Of a stretch of 64,000 nucleotides of DNA, positions 26,182 to 33,475 are shown piece after piece. Under the pieces are notes generated by a model. The model saw only the letters and a program-made list of their open reading frames with translations, searched no databases and was not told the origin of the DNA. Position 1 is the first letter of the stretch; each line of letters opens with the position of its first letter. The stretch lies in contig CAXUDB010000001.1 in assembly GCA_964249755.1 (NCBI GenBank), positions 124,001-188,000 on the forward strand, written 5' to 3'. Source of the stretch: Ilyomonas sp964249755 (GTDB lineage Bacteria > Bacteroidota > Bacteroidia > Chitinophagales > Chitinophagaceae). The translations under genes and the position numbers were made by a program.

Positions 26182-26898
26182 ATGAACATCGTTATTATTG
26201 GTGCGAGCCGCGGTTTGGGTCATGCGATGTCAGTTGGTTTAAGCAATGCAGACAGGCATTTGTACCTGCTATCACGCTCGAAGCCACAGGTGATTGAACA
26301 AAATGATAACGACGACTACACCTGGATACAAGCCGATGTTTCCAGCGCTTCTTTTACCCAAACATTAAAACAAAGATTACAAAATAAACCGGTTGATCTG
26401 TTGATCTATAACGCCGCCGTTTGGGAGAAAAATACCTTTCGCGGCAACTACCAGATAAGTGATGACAGCGAAGATGCGCTGCGCAATATCATCAATGTAA
26501 ATCTTACTGGTGCCATACTATCAGTACAGGCTTTATTAACCAATTTACAACAAGCGGCTTCTGCTAAAATCATTCTTATTGGCTCAACCTCAGGTGCAGA
26601 TGGCAACCGTACCAAAGCTGTTGCTTATTCAGCATCGAAGTTTGGTTTGCGTGGCGTAAACAATGCGCTGCGCGAAAATTTTCGCGGCACGAATATCAAT
26701 TCAACCATTCTTAATCTGGGCGATTTATCTACCACGATTCCTTTTGAAGATGGCAAAGAAGCGGTAGTAAATAAAGCAGGCTTTTCTTTGATTCCTATGC
26801 AGGAAGTGATTGATATTTTGGAATTCATCATCAAACTATCTCCCGCAACGTTGATAAAAGAAATGGATATTCCCGGCTCGCGCGATGCCGCTTTATAA
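26182..26898 (+). CDS. short-chain dehydrogenase/reductase (SDR)
   Basis: 238 aa, a classical SDR. It has the NAD(P)-binding motif GASRGLG at residues 7-13, NAA (YNAAVWEK), and the catalytic S-Y-K set in the GSTSG serine and YSASK. Substrate is unknown. The Ser, Tyr and Lys are all in place and the length is normal. The gene starts 5 bp after korA stops, so they are probably co-transcribed, and the MmcQ/YjbR gene follows 14 bp later. No functional link with the KorA reaction is evident. Confidence 0.88.
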   Translation: MNIVIIGASRGLGHAMSVGLSNADRHLYLLSRSKPQVIEQNDNDDYTWIQADVSSASFTQTLKQRLQNKPVDLLIYNAAVWEKNTFRGNYQISDDSEDALRNIINVNLTGAILSVQALLTNLQQAASAKIILIGSTSGADGNRTKAVAYSASKFGLRGVNNALRENFRGTNINSTILNLGDLSTTIPFEDGKEAVVNKAGFSLIPMQEVIDILEFIIKLSPATLIKEMDIPGSRDAAL

Positions 26899-26912
26899 AC
26901 AATGTTATCATC

Positions 26913-27242
26913 ATGGATATTGATTTCTTTCGCAGCTATGCTTTGAGTCTGCCCGATGTAGAAGAAACGCTTCCTTTTGGTCCGGACACTTTGGTGATTA
27001 AAGTAAATAGCAAAATGTTTTTGCTCTTACCGCTCGATGCTTCGCCATTAACCTTCAACGTAAAATGCAATCCCGATGCAGCTTTGGAGCTTCGCGAGCA
27101 ATACCCGGATTCCGTTTTGCCCGGCTTTCACATGAATAAAAAACACTGGAATACTATTGTGGTAGATGGCAATTTATCATCGCAACAATTGCAACAATTT
27201 ATCTCCGATTCTTATCATCTCGTAAAAGGAAAAAAGAAGTAA
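26913..27242 (+). CDS. MmcQ/YjbR family (DUF419) protein
   Basis: 109 aa with the family layout: MDIDFFRSYALSLPDVEETL at the start, PFGPDTLVIKVNSKMF in the middle, and GFHMNKKHWNTIVVDG near the end (the typical p-(y/f)-h-m-n-k-x-h-W motif). The fold resembles the CyaY-type double-wing domain and members are thought to bind DNA, but the function is not settled. It is the last gene of a likely three-gene unit with korA and the SDR gene. A 570-bp gap follows before the injection-system locus. Confidence 0.87.
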   Translation: MDIDFFRSYALSLPDVEETLPFGPDTLVIKVNSKMFLLLPLDASPLTFNVKCNPDAALELREQYPDSVLPGFHMNKKHWNTIVVDGNLSSQQLQQFISDSYHLVKGKKK

Positions 27243-27815
27243 GCCAGCCAAACAGCTTTGATTTTACAGCAGTATTATCTTTTATACAATCATCAAAAAT
27301 TTTTTTGCAAGTTCAGCAAAGCCACTACCTTGCACTCACTTTGTTGAGTTCAATATCATTTCTTCTCGCAGGTTTTTTAAGGTTTCAGGCCGTGTAGTTA
27401 CAGAAGATTTCCCGGAGTAATTTTTAGCATTGGATATTTTTCTTGCCTTCTTTTTCTGTAAACTGTAAGTGTGTTCCGCTTTACTTATGTAAATAATTAA
27501 GTATCCTTTTTCCTTCAAAGACAAATGCCTGGTTTTGTAAAAAAGAACGGTTGCAGCCCTGGCAAATAGCTTGTCCGGTTTATAGTAAATAAGATTTTGT
27601 TGTTAGTAATCTGTGTCTGTACATAGCGATGCGAAGACTTTGCGCTTAGCTGTTGTGGCGAAGCAATAAAGCGGTAAAAATTTCTTTGATCGCATCCTTG
27701 TTTCCTTTCATCTTTAAAACACGACTACTCGATAACAGATGCAGGATACAGGTTTATAATACTAACATTGATACCTAACAATCGTTGCCTTCATTGCATA
27801 AATTGACTCCCTATC
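27243..27815. other. 573-bp gap ahead of the injection-system operon
   Basis: A/T-rich, no gene supported; a 62-codon minus-strand frame at 27336-27524 looks random. It contains a promoter candidate at 27304-27332 and no terminator that I can see for the korA unit. If that promoter is used, the operon has a leader of about 480 nt, which may hold regulation. Confidence 0.45.
27304..27332 (+). promoter_or_regulatory. candidate promoter for the eCIS operon
   Basis: TTTG at 27304-27307 in a T-rich run, 18 bp, then TACCTTG at 27326-27332, near the Bacteroidota -33/-7 pattern. The first operon gene starts at 27816. Confidence 0.35.
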
Positions 27816-28412
27816 ATGATTAACCTGACGCTTGATTTTTTATGCCGAGAGATCAACAACTATCTCGTGATGAAGCTTGATCTTGCGCCAGGCAGCAATG
27901 CTATTATACCTTATAATGTATCGCAGCTAAATAGCGAAGGTGGAGGCGGGAATGCCAATGGAGATGCTGCTTCCGGCGCGTTTCTTACCTTGGTAAATAT
28001 CGAAGAAGACCGCATCTCCAAATCGCACGACAATTACATTCGCAAAGATGGCAAAGTGGTGTATCAGAACCCTAAAGTTCATCTGAATCTTTATCTTTTG
28101 TTTTCGGTTTCTTTATCAGCTTACACAGAAGCCTTAAAGCGCTTGTCTTATATCATTCAGTTCTTTCAGTACCAGTATGTGTTCACGCCAACTACCTCGC
28201 CGGCTATGCCTGCAGGCGTAGAAGAACTCATCTTCGATCTGCATACTTTATCGCTGCAGGACATGAATAATCTCTGGGGAATTTTAGGTTCCAAATACCT
28301 GCCTTCCATCCTTTATAAAATGCGCATGATTACCATTAGCGAAGACTTTGCACAAGGCGATGCCGGCTTAATCACCGCCATTGACATTAACGATAAATTA
28401 GTTCAGCAATGA
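27816..28412 (+). CDS. eCIS cap/terminator protein, DUF4255 (Pvc16/Afp16 family)
   Basis: 198 aa with a clear DUF4255 pattern: LTLDFLCREINNYLVMKL at the N-terminus, GAFLTLVNIEEDRIS, and NPKVHLNLYLLFSVSLSAYTEALKRLSYIIQFFQ. The segment YLPSILYKMRMITI ends the domain. In the antifeeding prophage and PVC particles this protein caps the tube and sheath at the distal end and fixes particle length. It is the first gene of the operon here, whereas in Afp and PVC it lies near the end. Its stop overlaps the next start in ATGA (28409-28412), giving translational coupling. Confidence 0.9.
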   Translation: MINLTLDFLCREINNYLVMKLDLAPGSNAIIPYNVSQLNSEGGGGNANGDAASGAFLTLVNIEEDRISKSHDNYIRKDGKVVYQNPKVHLNLYLLFSVSLSAYTEALKRLSYIIQFFQYQYVFTPTTSPAMPAGVEELIFDLHTLSLQDMNNLWGILGSKYLPSILYKMRMITISEDFAQGDAGLITAIDINDKLVQQ

Positions 28413-29560
28413 CGAGCCTCCAGTTCAATACATTATTCACCATCGAGCTGTTGCATAGCTTTTTTGCCAACGGGCAATGCAATGATTTTATCATACAGCC
28501 TTCTGCACAAACGGCTGCCGTTTTAAGGGGTTATAAAATGGTTGCCAAACAGTTTGATAACAAGCTGTACGCAGGTATCGAAACCAATGCTTCGGGCAAT
28601 CCATCCTTGTTGCCGGCGCAAGACAAGCCCTTCACTTTCTTCTTACAGCTTAGCAATCCTTTGTTTTACAATTACACCAATCTGCCATCTTCTTTTCCAG
28701 ACAACAGCATCTACTATTTCACCAACCGAACCAACGATATCAGCAACGGAAAATCGTTTTTATCACAAGAAACGCCATTCAATGCGGCACGAACTTATAA
28801 ACCCGGCGATGTGGCTACAAGTCCTGCCGGCACTGTGTTTCGCGCCATCAAAACAAACAATGCAACGCCTGTGGCCGGTAACGACTGGATGCCGGTTGAC
28901 AACAACCGTTATGTGTCGGAAAAAGATAGTTTACCCGTATTACCTTCCCTAACAACCTACCCCTTTTCTTCACCACAATCATCGGCAACAATAGAAGTGC
29001 GCGGCTTCAACGCGGCGGCGCCGGAAGATTATTCAACGCTGCTGTTGAATAAAACCATTCTGTTTGATAACCCGGTTTCTTCTTTTCGGTTCAACCTGCA
29101 AATGCTGCCACCCGGCAAGTACAAAGTGAAAGTGAACGGCGATACGGAAAGAACCGTTTATATCAACGATGAAATGAATGCTGCGCAAACTTTTGCGGTG
29201 ATTGATTTATATAACGAAAGCACCTTGCCCGATGGTTATCGTATGTTGGATGGAAACACGCTTCGTTCGCCGCTTTATTCTTTATCTTTTTTAAACCGCG
29301 CTACCATATGGAAGTATGCCTTAACCAGCGCCAGCGGCACTATCAGTGATAACAGCAACGTGTATCACTTCTCTGCACCGGCGCCGCATATCGTTTCTTC
29401 CCTTTCGCCGATTCCGTTAAGCGAAAAAGCATTGAATTTAAAGTTGAACATCGGCGCGCTGGAATACACGCCCATTGCCTGTGCCAGCCCGCAACGGTTA
29501 TCTAAATTTATTACGCCAACGGATGTATATGATTGTTCTGAAATTTTTCTTAACTACTAA
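28409..29560 (+). CDS. eCIS-associated protein with a carbohydrate-binding-like patch
   Basis: 383 aa, no signal peptide, mostly beta-strand. The N-terminus (SLQFNTLFTIELLHSFFANG) is the kind seen in Bacteroidota injection-system loci, but I know no named family. Residues about 129-166 (RTYKPGDVATSPAGTVFRA then WMPV) match the chitin-binding CBM5/12 spacing Y.x.GD.V....G..Y.A..W..V, which suggests sugar binding. The C-terminal part has several beta-sandwich-like strands. It is translationally coupled to the DUF4255 cap gene and precedes the sheath gene. It could be a cap accessory, a surface anchor or a decoration protein; this is an inference. Confidence 0.6.
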   Translation: MTSLQFNTLFTIELLHSFFANGQCNDFIIQPSAQTAAVLRGYKMVAKQFDNKLYAGIETNASGNPSLLPAQDKPFTFFLQLSNPLFYNYTNLPSSFPDNSIYYFTNRTNDISNGKSFLSQETPFNAARTYKPGDVATSPAGTVFRAIKTNNATPVAGNDWMPVDNNRYVSEKDSLPVLPSLTTYPFSSPQSSATIEVRGFNAAAPEDYSTLLLNKTILFDNPVSSFRFNLQMLPPGKYKVKVNGDTERTVYINDEMNAAQTFAVIDLYNESTLPDGYRMLDGNTLRSPLYSLSFLNRATIWKYALTSASGTISDNSNVYHFSAPAPHIVSSLSPIPLSEKALNLKLNIGALEYTPIACASPQRLSKFITPTDVYDCSEIFLNY

Positions 29561-29701
29561 ATGAAACTAAAAAGATGTACTCTACAAGCACGTAACAACA
29601 CAATCAGATTAAAGAAACGCACATCAAAGACTTTGCGTCTTCGCGTCTCTGCGGTAAACGATTCTTCATCATAAAATCAATCATACAAAAACCAGTTCCT
29701 C

Positions 29702-31153
29702 ATGTCACAGATAAACGAAAGTGCCATCAAAACGCCGGGAGTTTATGTAAACGAAATTCCCTCTTTTCCGCCATCCATTGCGCAGGTCGCCACTGCCATT
29801 CCTGCCTTCATTGGCTACACCGAAACCGATGTAGATATCAAAGGCAAATCCTGGCACCTGAAGCCCAAGCGCATTAGCTCGATGATCGAGTATCAGCAGA
29901 CCTTTGGCGGCGCGCCGTTAGAGCAAAACTTAGCGGCTACCATTGTTGAAAAACACGACACCACAGGCGCGCTCGTCAGCGCGAATGTAACCGTTGCCTT
30001 TACCGGCGCACCTGCAGCACGTTCTACTAAGTACCTTATGTTTTATGCATTGCAGATGTACTTCATGAATGGCGGCGGACCTTGCTACATCGTTAGCGCC
30101 GACACCTACGCAACCGGCGCAGGCAATGTGGTGAATACCGCACTGCAGGCAGGTTTGGATGCGGTAGAGCCGGAAGATGAACCTACCTTACTCCTCTTCC
30201 CAGATGGACAAGGTATTGCCTCTGCCGCCAATTATTATACATTGCAAAACAATGCGCTTGCCCTTTGCGCCAATTTGCAGGATCGTTTTACGCTGGTAGA
30301 TGTTTACGATAACAGCAGCGATACCGACACCAACTCCACTGCCTTCCGCAATGGCATTGGTGCCAACAATCTCAATTATGGCGCGGCGTATTATCCCAAT
30401 GTCATCACCACCTTATCGTATGCATACGATGAAGCCAACATTGCGCTTACCGTTTCGGTAGCGCCGGGCAATACAGGTGCCGCCGTGCTTGCTTCGGCAA
30501 CGATGACGGCTCTTTTCGCCGAGAACAAAGTAGTGTATAACCAACTGAAAAATGCCATTGCCGATGTAGGCGTTGAGTTGGCACCTTCTGCTTTAATTGC
30601 TGGCGTAATGGCGACCGTAGATGCCACACGCGGCGTATGGAAAGCACCCGCCAATGTAGGCCTGGTTGGCGTAAAAGCCTTGACCGATACCATCACCGAT
30701 GAATCGCAGCAGAACATGAATATTGATGCAACATCAGGTAAGTCAATCAACGCCCTTCGTTCCTTCACGGGCAAAGGAATCTTAGTGTGGGGTGCACGCA
30801 CGCTCGATGGTAATAGCAACGACTTCCGCTATATCTCAGTCCGCCGTTTTTATATCATGGTAGAAGAGAGTGTGAAGAAAGCCGCTGCGCAGTTTGTATT
30901 CGAGCCAAATGATGGAAACACCTGGGTGCGCATCCGCGCAATGATTGAAAATTATCTTACCAACTTATGGCGTCTGGGCGCACTCGCGGGCTCCAAACCA
31001 GAGCTGGCTTTTTATGTAAAAGTTGGCCTGGGACAAACCATGACATTCGATGATATTCTCAATGGTAAAATGATTGTTGAGATTGGTATGGCGCCCGTTC
31101 GTCCTGCTGAGTTTATTATCCTTCGTTTCTCGCAAATACAGCAACAGGCATAA
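29702..31153 (+). CDS. contractile sheath protein (Afp2/Pvc2-like)
   Basis: 483 aa. The tail-sheath signatures are IKTPGVYVNEIPSFPPSI at the start and AIPAFIGYTE, and a C-terminal domain RYISVRRFYIMVEESVKKA..FVFEPND..TWVRIRAMIENYL that is conserved across phage, T6SS-like and eCIS sheaths. The inserted middle domain (about 90-330) is the variable part. The sheath wraps the inner tube and contracts to drive it outward. Only one sheath gene is present here; Afp and PVC have three. It lies after a 141-bp gap with a repeat phrase that may allow separate expression of this abundant subunit. Confidence 0.94.
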   Translation: MSQINESAIKTPGVYVNEIPSFPPSIAQVATAIPAFIGYTETDVDIKGKSWHLKPKRISSMIEYQQTFGGAPLEQNLAATIVEKHDTTGALVSANVTVAFTGAPAARSTKYLMFYALQMYFMNGGGPCYIVSADTYATGAGNVVNTALQAGLDAVEPEDEPTLLLFPDGQGIASAANYYTLQNNALALCANLQDRFTLVDVYDNSSDTDTNSTAFRNGIGANNLNYGAAYYPNVITTLSYAYDEANIALTVSVAPGNTGAAVLASATMTALFAENKVVYNQLKNAIADVGVELAPSALIAGVMATVDATRGVWKAPANVGLVGVKALTDTITDESQQNMNIDATSGKSINALRSFTGKGILVWGARTLDGNSNDFRYISVRRFYIMVEESVKKAAAQFVFEPNDGNTWVRIRAMIENYLTNLWRLGALAGSKPELAFYVKVGLGQTMTFDDILNGKMIVEIGMAPVRPAEFIILRFSQIQQQA

Positions 31154-31163
31154 TATAAATTCT

Positions 31164-31232
31164 CCCGCAGATTTCGCAAATCATCGCAGAAAAGAAACAC
31201 AACCATCTGCGTAAATCAGCGTCATCTGCGGG
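31164..31232. repeat. inverted repeat in the sheath-tube gap
   Basis: CCCGCAGAT at 31164-31172 is the exact reverse complement of ATCTGCGGG at 31224-31232, with a further ATCTGCG at 31204-31210. The 119-bp gap between the sheath and first tube gene contains it. It may be an mRNA processing or stability element, or a common intergenic repeat. Confidence 0.5.
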
Positions 31233-31272
31233 AAACAAATTCATTTCATTCATCTTTCAAACAATATATATT

Positions 31273-31704
31273 ATGGCTAACTACCCACTTCCAAAATTCC
31301 ACTTCCAGGTCGACTGGGGCGGCACGCGTATCGGCTTTACTGATGTCAGCGGCTTAGACATTACCAACGATGTAATTGAATACCGAGACGGCGCCAGCCC
31401 GGAGTTTCATAAAATCAAAATGCCGGGGCAGCGCAAGTTCAGCAACATTACCCTGAAGCGTGGCATTTTTAAGTCCGACAACGAGTTCTACAAATGGTTC
31501 AACACTATTAACATGAACACGGTGGAGCGCCGCGACATCACCATCAGTTTGCTCGATGAAACACACGCGCCCGTCATCGTATGGAAAGTGAAAAATGCTT
31601 GGCCCACCAAGATCACTTCTACTGATCTCAAAGCCGATGGCAACGATGTAGCCATTGAGCAGTTAGACCTCGCGCACGAAGGCTTCACCATACAAAATGA
31701 ATAG
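31273..31704 (+). CDS. inner tube protein (gp19-like, Afp1/Pvc1-like)
   Basis: 143 aa, the PF06841 tube fold. Its motifs are PKFHFQVDWGGTRIGFTDVSGLD, EYRDGASPEFHKIKMPG, KFSNITLKRGIF and DITISLLDE. The beta-barrel ring of such proteins stacks into the tube that carries the payload. It lies between the single sheath gene and the second tube gene, and ends two bases before the start of the next gene. The length is near that of Afp1. This major tube protein should be made in many copies; a separate leader with an inverted repeat lies upstream. Confidence 0.93.
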   Translation: MANYPLPKFHFQVDWGGTRIGFTDVSGLDITNDVIEYRDGASPEFHKIKMPGQRKFSNITLKRGIFKSDNEFYKWFNTINMNTVERRDITISLLDETHAPVIVWKVKNAWPTKITSTDLKADGNDVAIEQLDLAHEGFTIQNE

Positions 31705-31706
31705 GC

Positions 31707-32231
31707 ATGTTCGATTATCCGTTTACCGGTTTTCATTTCCTCGTGGTGTTCGAAATCTTTCCGCAGGTGCCCAACGATTTTCGTTTCCAGGAAGTATCTG
31801 GTTTAAACGTAACCGTTAATGTTGATACGTATAATGAAGGTGGCGAAAACCGTTTTGTACATCGCTTACCGGGTCGCACTTCTTACCAGGATCTGGTGCT
31901 GAAACGTGGGATGACACTGGTTTCCGGCGTTACCGCCTGGTGTATTGATGCCATAGAAAATTTCAATTACCAGCCTACCAACATGCTCATCTCGTTACTC
32001 AACGAAGACCATTTGCCGGTATCGTCCTGGTACATTGCCAATGCCTATCCCATCAAGTACGAGATCAGCGGGCTGAATGCCGAGAACGGGCAGATTGTAG
32101 TTGAAAGCATCACCTTGCGCTATGAGTATTACAAAACGCTCAATCTCTCTGCTGCGGTCGGTGCCGCCATTGGCGCTGTTGCCGATTTGCTGGGCGGTGC
32201 CAGTGCAAGTGTCAGCATTTCTGTTGCCTAA
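31707..32231 (+). CDS. second tube protein / tube initiator (gp19-like, Afp5/Pvc5-like)
   Basis: 174 aa of the same tube family: FTGFHFLVVFEI, FQEVSGLNVTVNVDTYNEGG, LPGRTSYQDLVLKRGM and NMLISLLNEDHLPV. A longer C-terminal tail (AAVGAAIGAVADLLGGASASVSIS) is glycine/alanine-rich and hydrophobic. In Afp and PVC the second tube paralogue joins the spike baseplate hub to the main tube. The gene is separated from the first tube gene by 2 bp and followed by a 348-bp gap with a repeat copy. Confidence 0.92.
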   Translation: MFDYPFTGFHFLVVFEIFPQVPNDFRFQEVSGLNVTVNVDTYNEGGENRFVHRLPGRTSYQDLVLKRGMTLVSGVTAWCIDAIENFNYQPTNMLISLLNEDHLPVSSWYIANAYPIKYEISGLNAENGQIVVESITLRYEYYKTLNLSAAVGAAIGAVADLLGGASASVSISVA

Positions 32232-32579
32232 AGAATGGGATTGCATACGTCATTCCGCAATTGCCATCAGCATTGTTTATCATAAATCACTTTTACGATG
32301 GCTTTGTGCGGAATCTGATGACTGCCATAAAAGGAAATACAAAGCTACAGAACAGCCATTATGAGCCAGAAGTCTGCAACTCCGATTAAGCATCATTGTG
32401 TCACTCACTTGTACGTTCCGAAATCAATTGAGCATTTGAGCGAGCGCTATATGAACCACAATAGAATCATAGAAACATAAGAATGAACACATAGATTCCA
32501 TCAAAAATCCGGAACATCTGTGCACGCAGTCCGTGTCATCCGTGTTCCATGTTCCATCAAATCATTTAACCATCTAATC
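32232..32579. other. 348-bp gap with intergenic repeat copy A
   Basis: It holds the 40-nt block at 32352-32391 (starts AACAGCCATTATGAGCCAGA) and a second block at 32503-32550 with the phrase GTGCACGCAGTCCGTGT. Both recur in the gap 35270-35600. The first block contains a short frame (32362 onwards) whose start also recurs in copy B, but the continuation differs. Confidence 0.55.
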
Positions 32580-32738
32580 ATGCCAATAGAAATCCGCGAG
32601 CTTCAAATCACCACCACCATCAGCGATACGCCATCGTCCTCCGGCAGTGCATCGTCGTCCTCCGTCAACAAAGACGACATCATCGCCCAATGCGTAGAAC
32701 AGGTACTCGATATTCTCAAACAAAAAAACGAACGTTGA
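32580..32738 (+). CDS. DUF5908 small eCIS protein (Afp6/Pvc6 position)
   Basis: 52 aa from the ATG at 32580. It starts MPIEIRELQITTTI, the family signature, then a Ser-rich linker, and ends with the helix DDIIAQCVEQVLDILKQKNER. Proteins of this kind lie between the second tube gene and the LysM adaptor in eCIS loci. The exact role is unknown; placement suggests a baseplate-related accessory. Its stop is one base before the start of the next gene, so the two are coupled. The reading frame is open 20 codons further upstream, but that part is intergenic repeat sequence. Confidence 0.82.
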   Translation: MPIEIRELQITTTISDTPSSSGSASSSSVNKDDIIAQCVEQVLDILKQKNER

Positions 32739-32739
32739 T

Positions 32740-33459
32740 ATGGCTCTCGGTGAATTAAAAAAAATGAAGCTCGTGGCTTACACCGATGCCACCTTCAGCA
32801 GCGCCATTCCCGGCGTGGAGTACGAAGTATTGATCAACCCCGAATCGTACTCGCTCACTTACGGCACCGACACCAACGACATCACTGGACAGGGCTCCAG
32901 CGAAAGCGTGCGAACCTTCAACAAGCGCCCGGCGCAGAACATGACCTTCAAGTTCATTTTTGATGGCAGCGGCGTAGTAAAGAAAGGTGGCGGCGGTTTG
33001 TTATCCGGCTTGGCCGTGCCCGGCTTGCCGGCAGATAAACCAGATGTGGTGCAGGACTTCAATACCTTCAAAGATGTGGTGTATAAATACGACAGCACCA
33101 CGCACTCGCCACGCTATGTGCAGCTTCGCTGGGGACCGCTCATTTACAACTGCCAGCTCACCAACATGACGGTTAACTTTAAGCTCTTTAAGCCCGATGG
33201 AACGCCGGTAAGAGCCGAAGCCAACTGCACCTTTCAAAGCGCGATAGACCCGGCAACATTAGCCGCTAAAGAAGGCAGGCAATCGCCCGATTTATCGCAC
33301 ATCCGTACCGTGATAGAAGGCGATACGTTGCCGCTGTTGTGTTATCGTGAATATGGCGACAGCAAATATTATTACCAGGTAGCCAAGGTGAACATGCTTA
33401 CGAATTTTAAACAATTAGTTCCGGGAACGAAACTGATGTTTCCACCGATAGCTAAGTAG
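32740..33459 (+). CDS. LysM-containing baseplate adaptor (Afp7/Pvc7-like)
   Basis: 239 aa. The N-terminal part resembles eCIS gp53-like adaptors, with MALGELKKMKLVAYTDATF, EVLINPESYSLTYG, and RTFNKRPAQNMTFKFIFDGSG. The C-terminal 50 residues form a LysM-like unit with VIEGDTLPLLCYREYGDSKYY and FKQLVPGTKLMFPP. In particles of this class it links the tube to the baseplate hub. The gene starts one base after the DUF5908 stop. A Gly-rich loop (VVKKGGGGLLSG) is present near residue 95. Confidence 0.9.
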   Translation: MALGELKKMKLVAYTDATFSSAIPGVEYEVLINPESYSLTYGTDTNDITGQGSSESVRTFNKRPAQNMTFKFIFDGSGVVKKGGGGLLSGLAVPGLPADKPDVVQDFNTFKDVVYKYDSTTHSPRYVQLRWGPLIYNCQLTNMTVNFKLFKPDGTPVRAEANCTFQSAIDPATLAAKEGRQSPDLSHIRTVIEGDTLPLLCYREYGDSKYYYQVAKVNMLTNFKQLVPGTKLMFPPIAK

Positions 33460-33475
33460 ATAAAGGAGAACAGAA

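Noticed and set aside
27336..27524. 62-codon minus-strand open frame before the eCIS operon
   Set aside because: Lys-rich, no family features, and it would lie across the candidate promoter of the operon.
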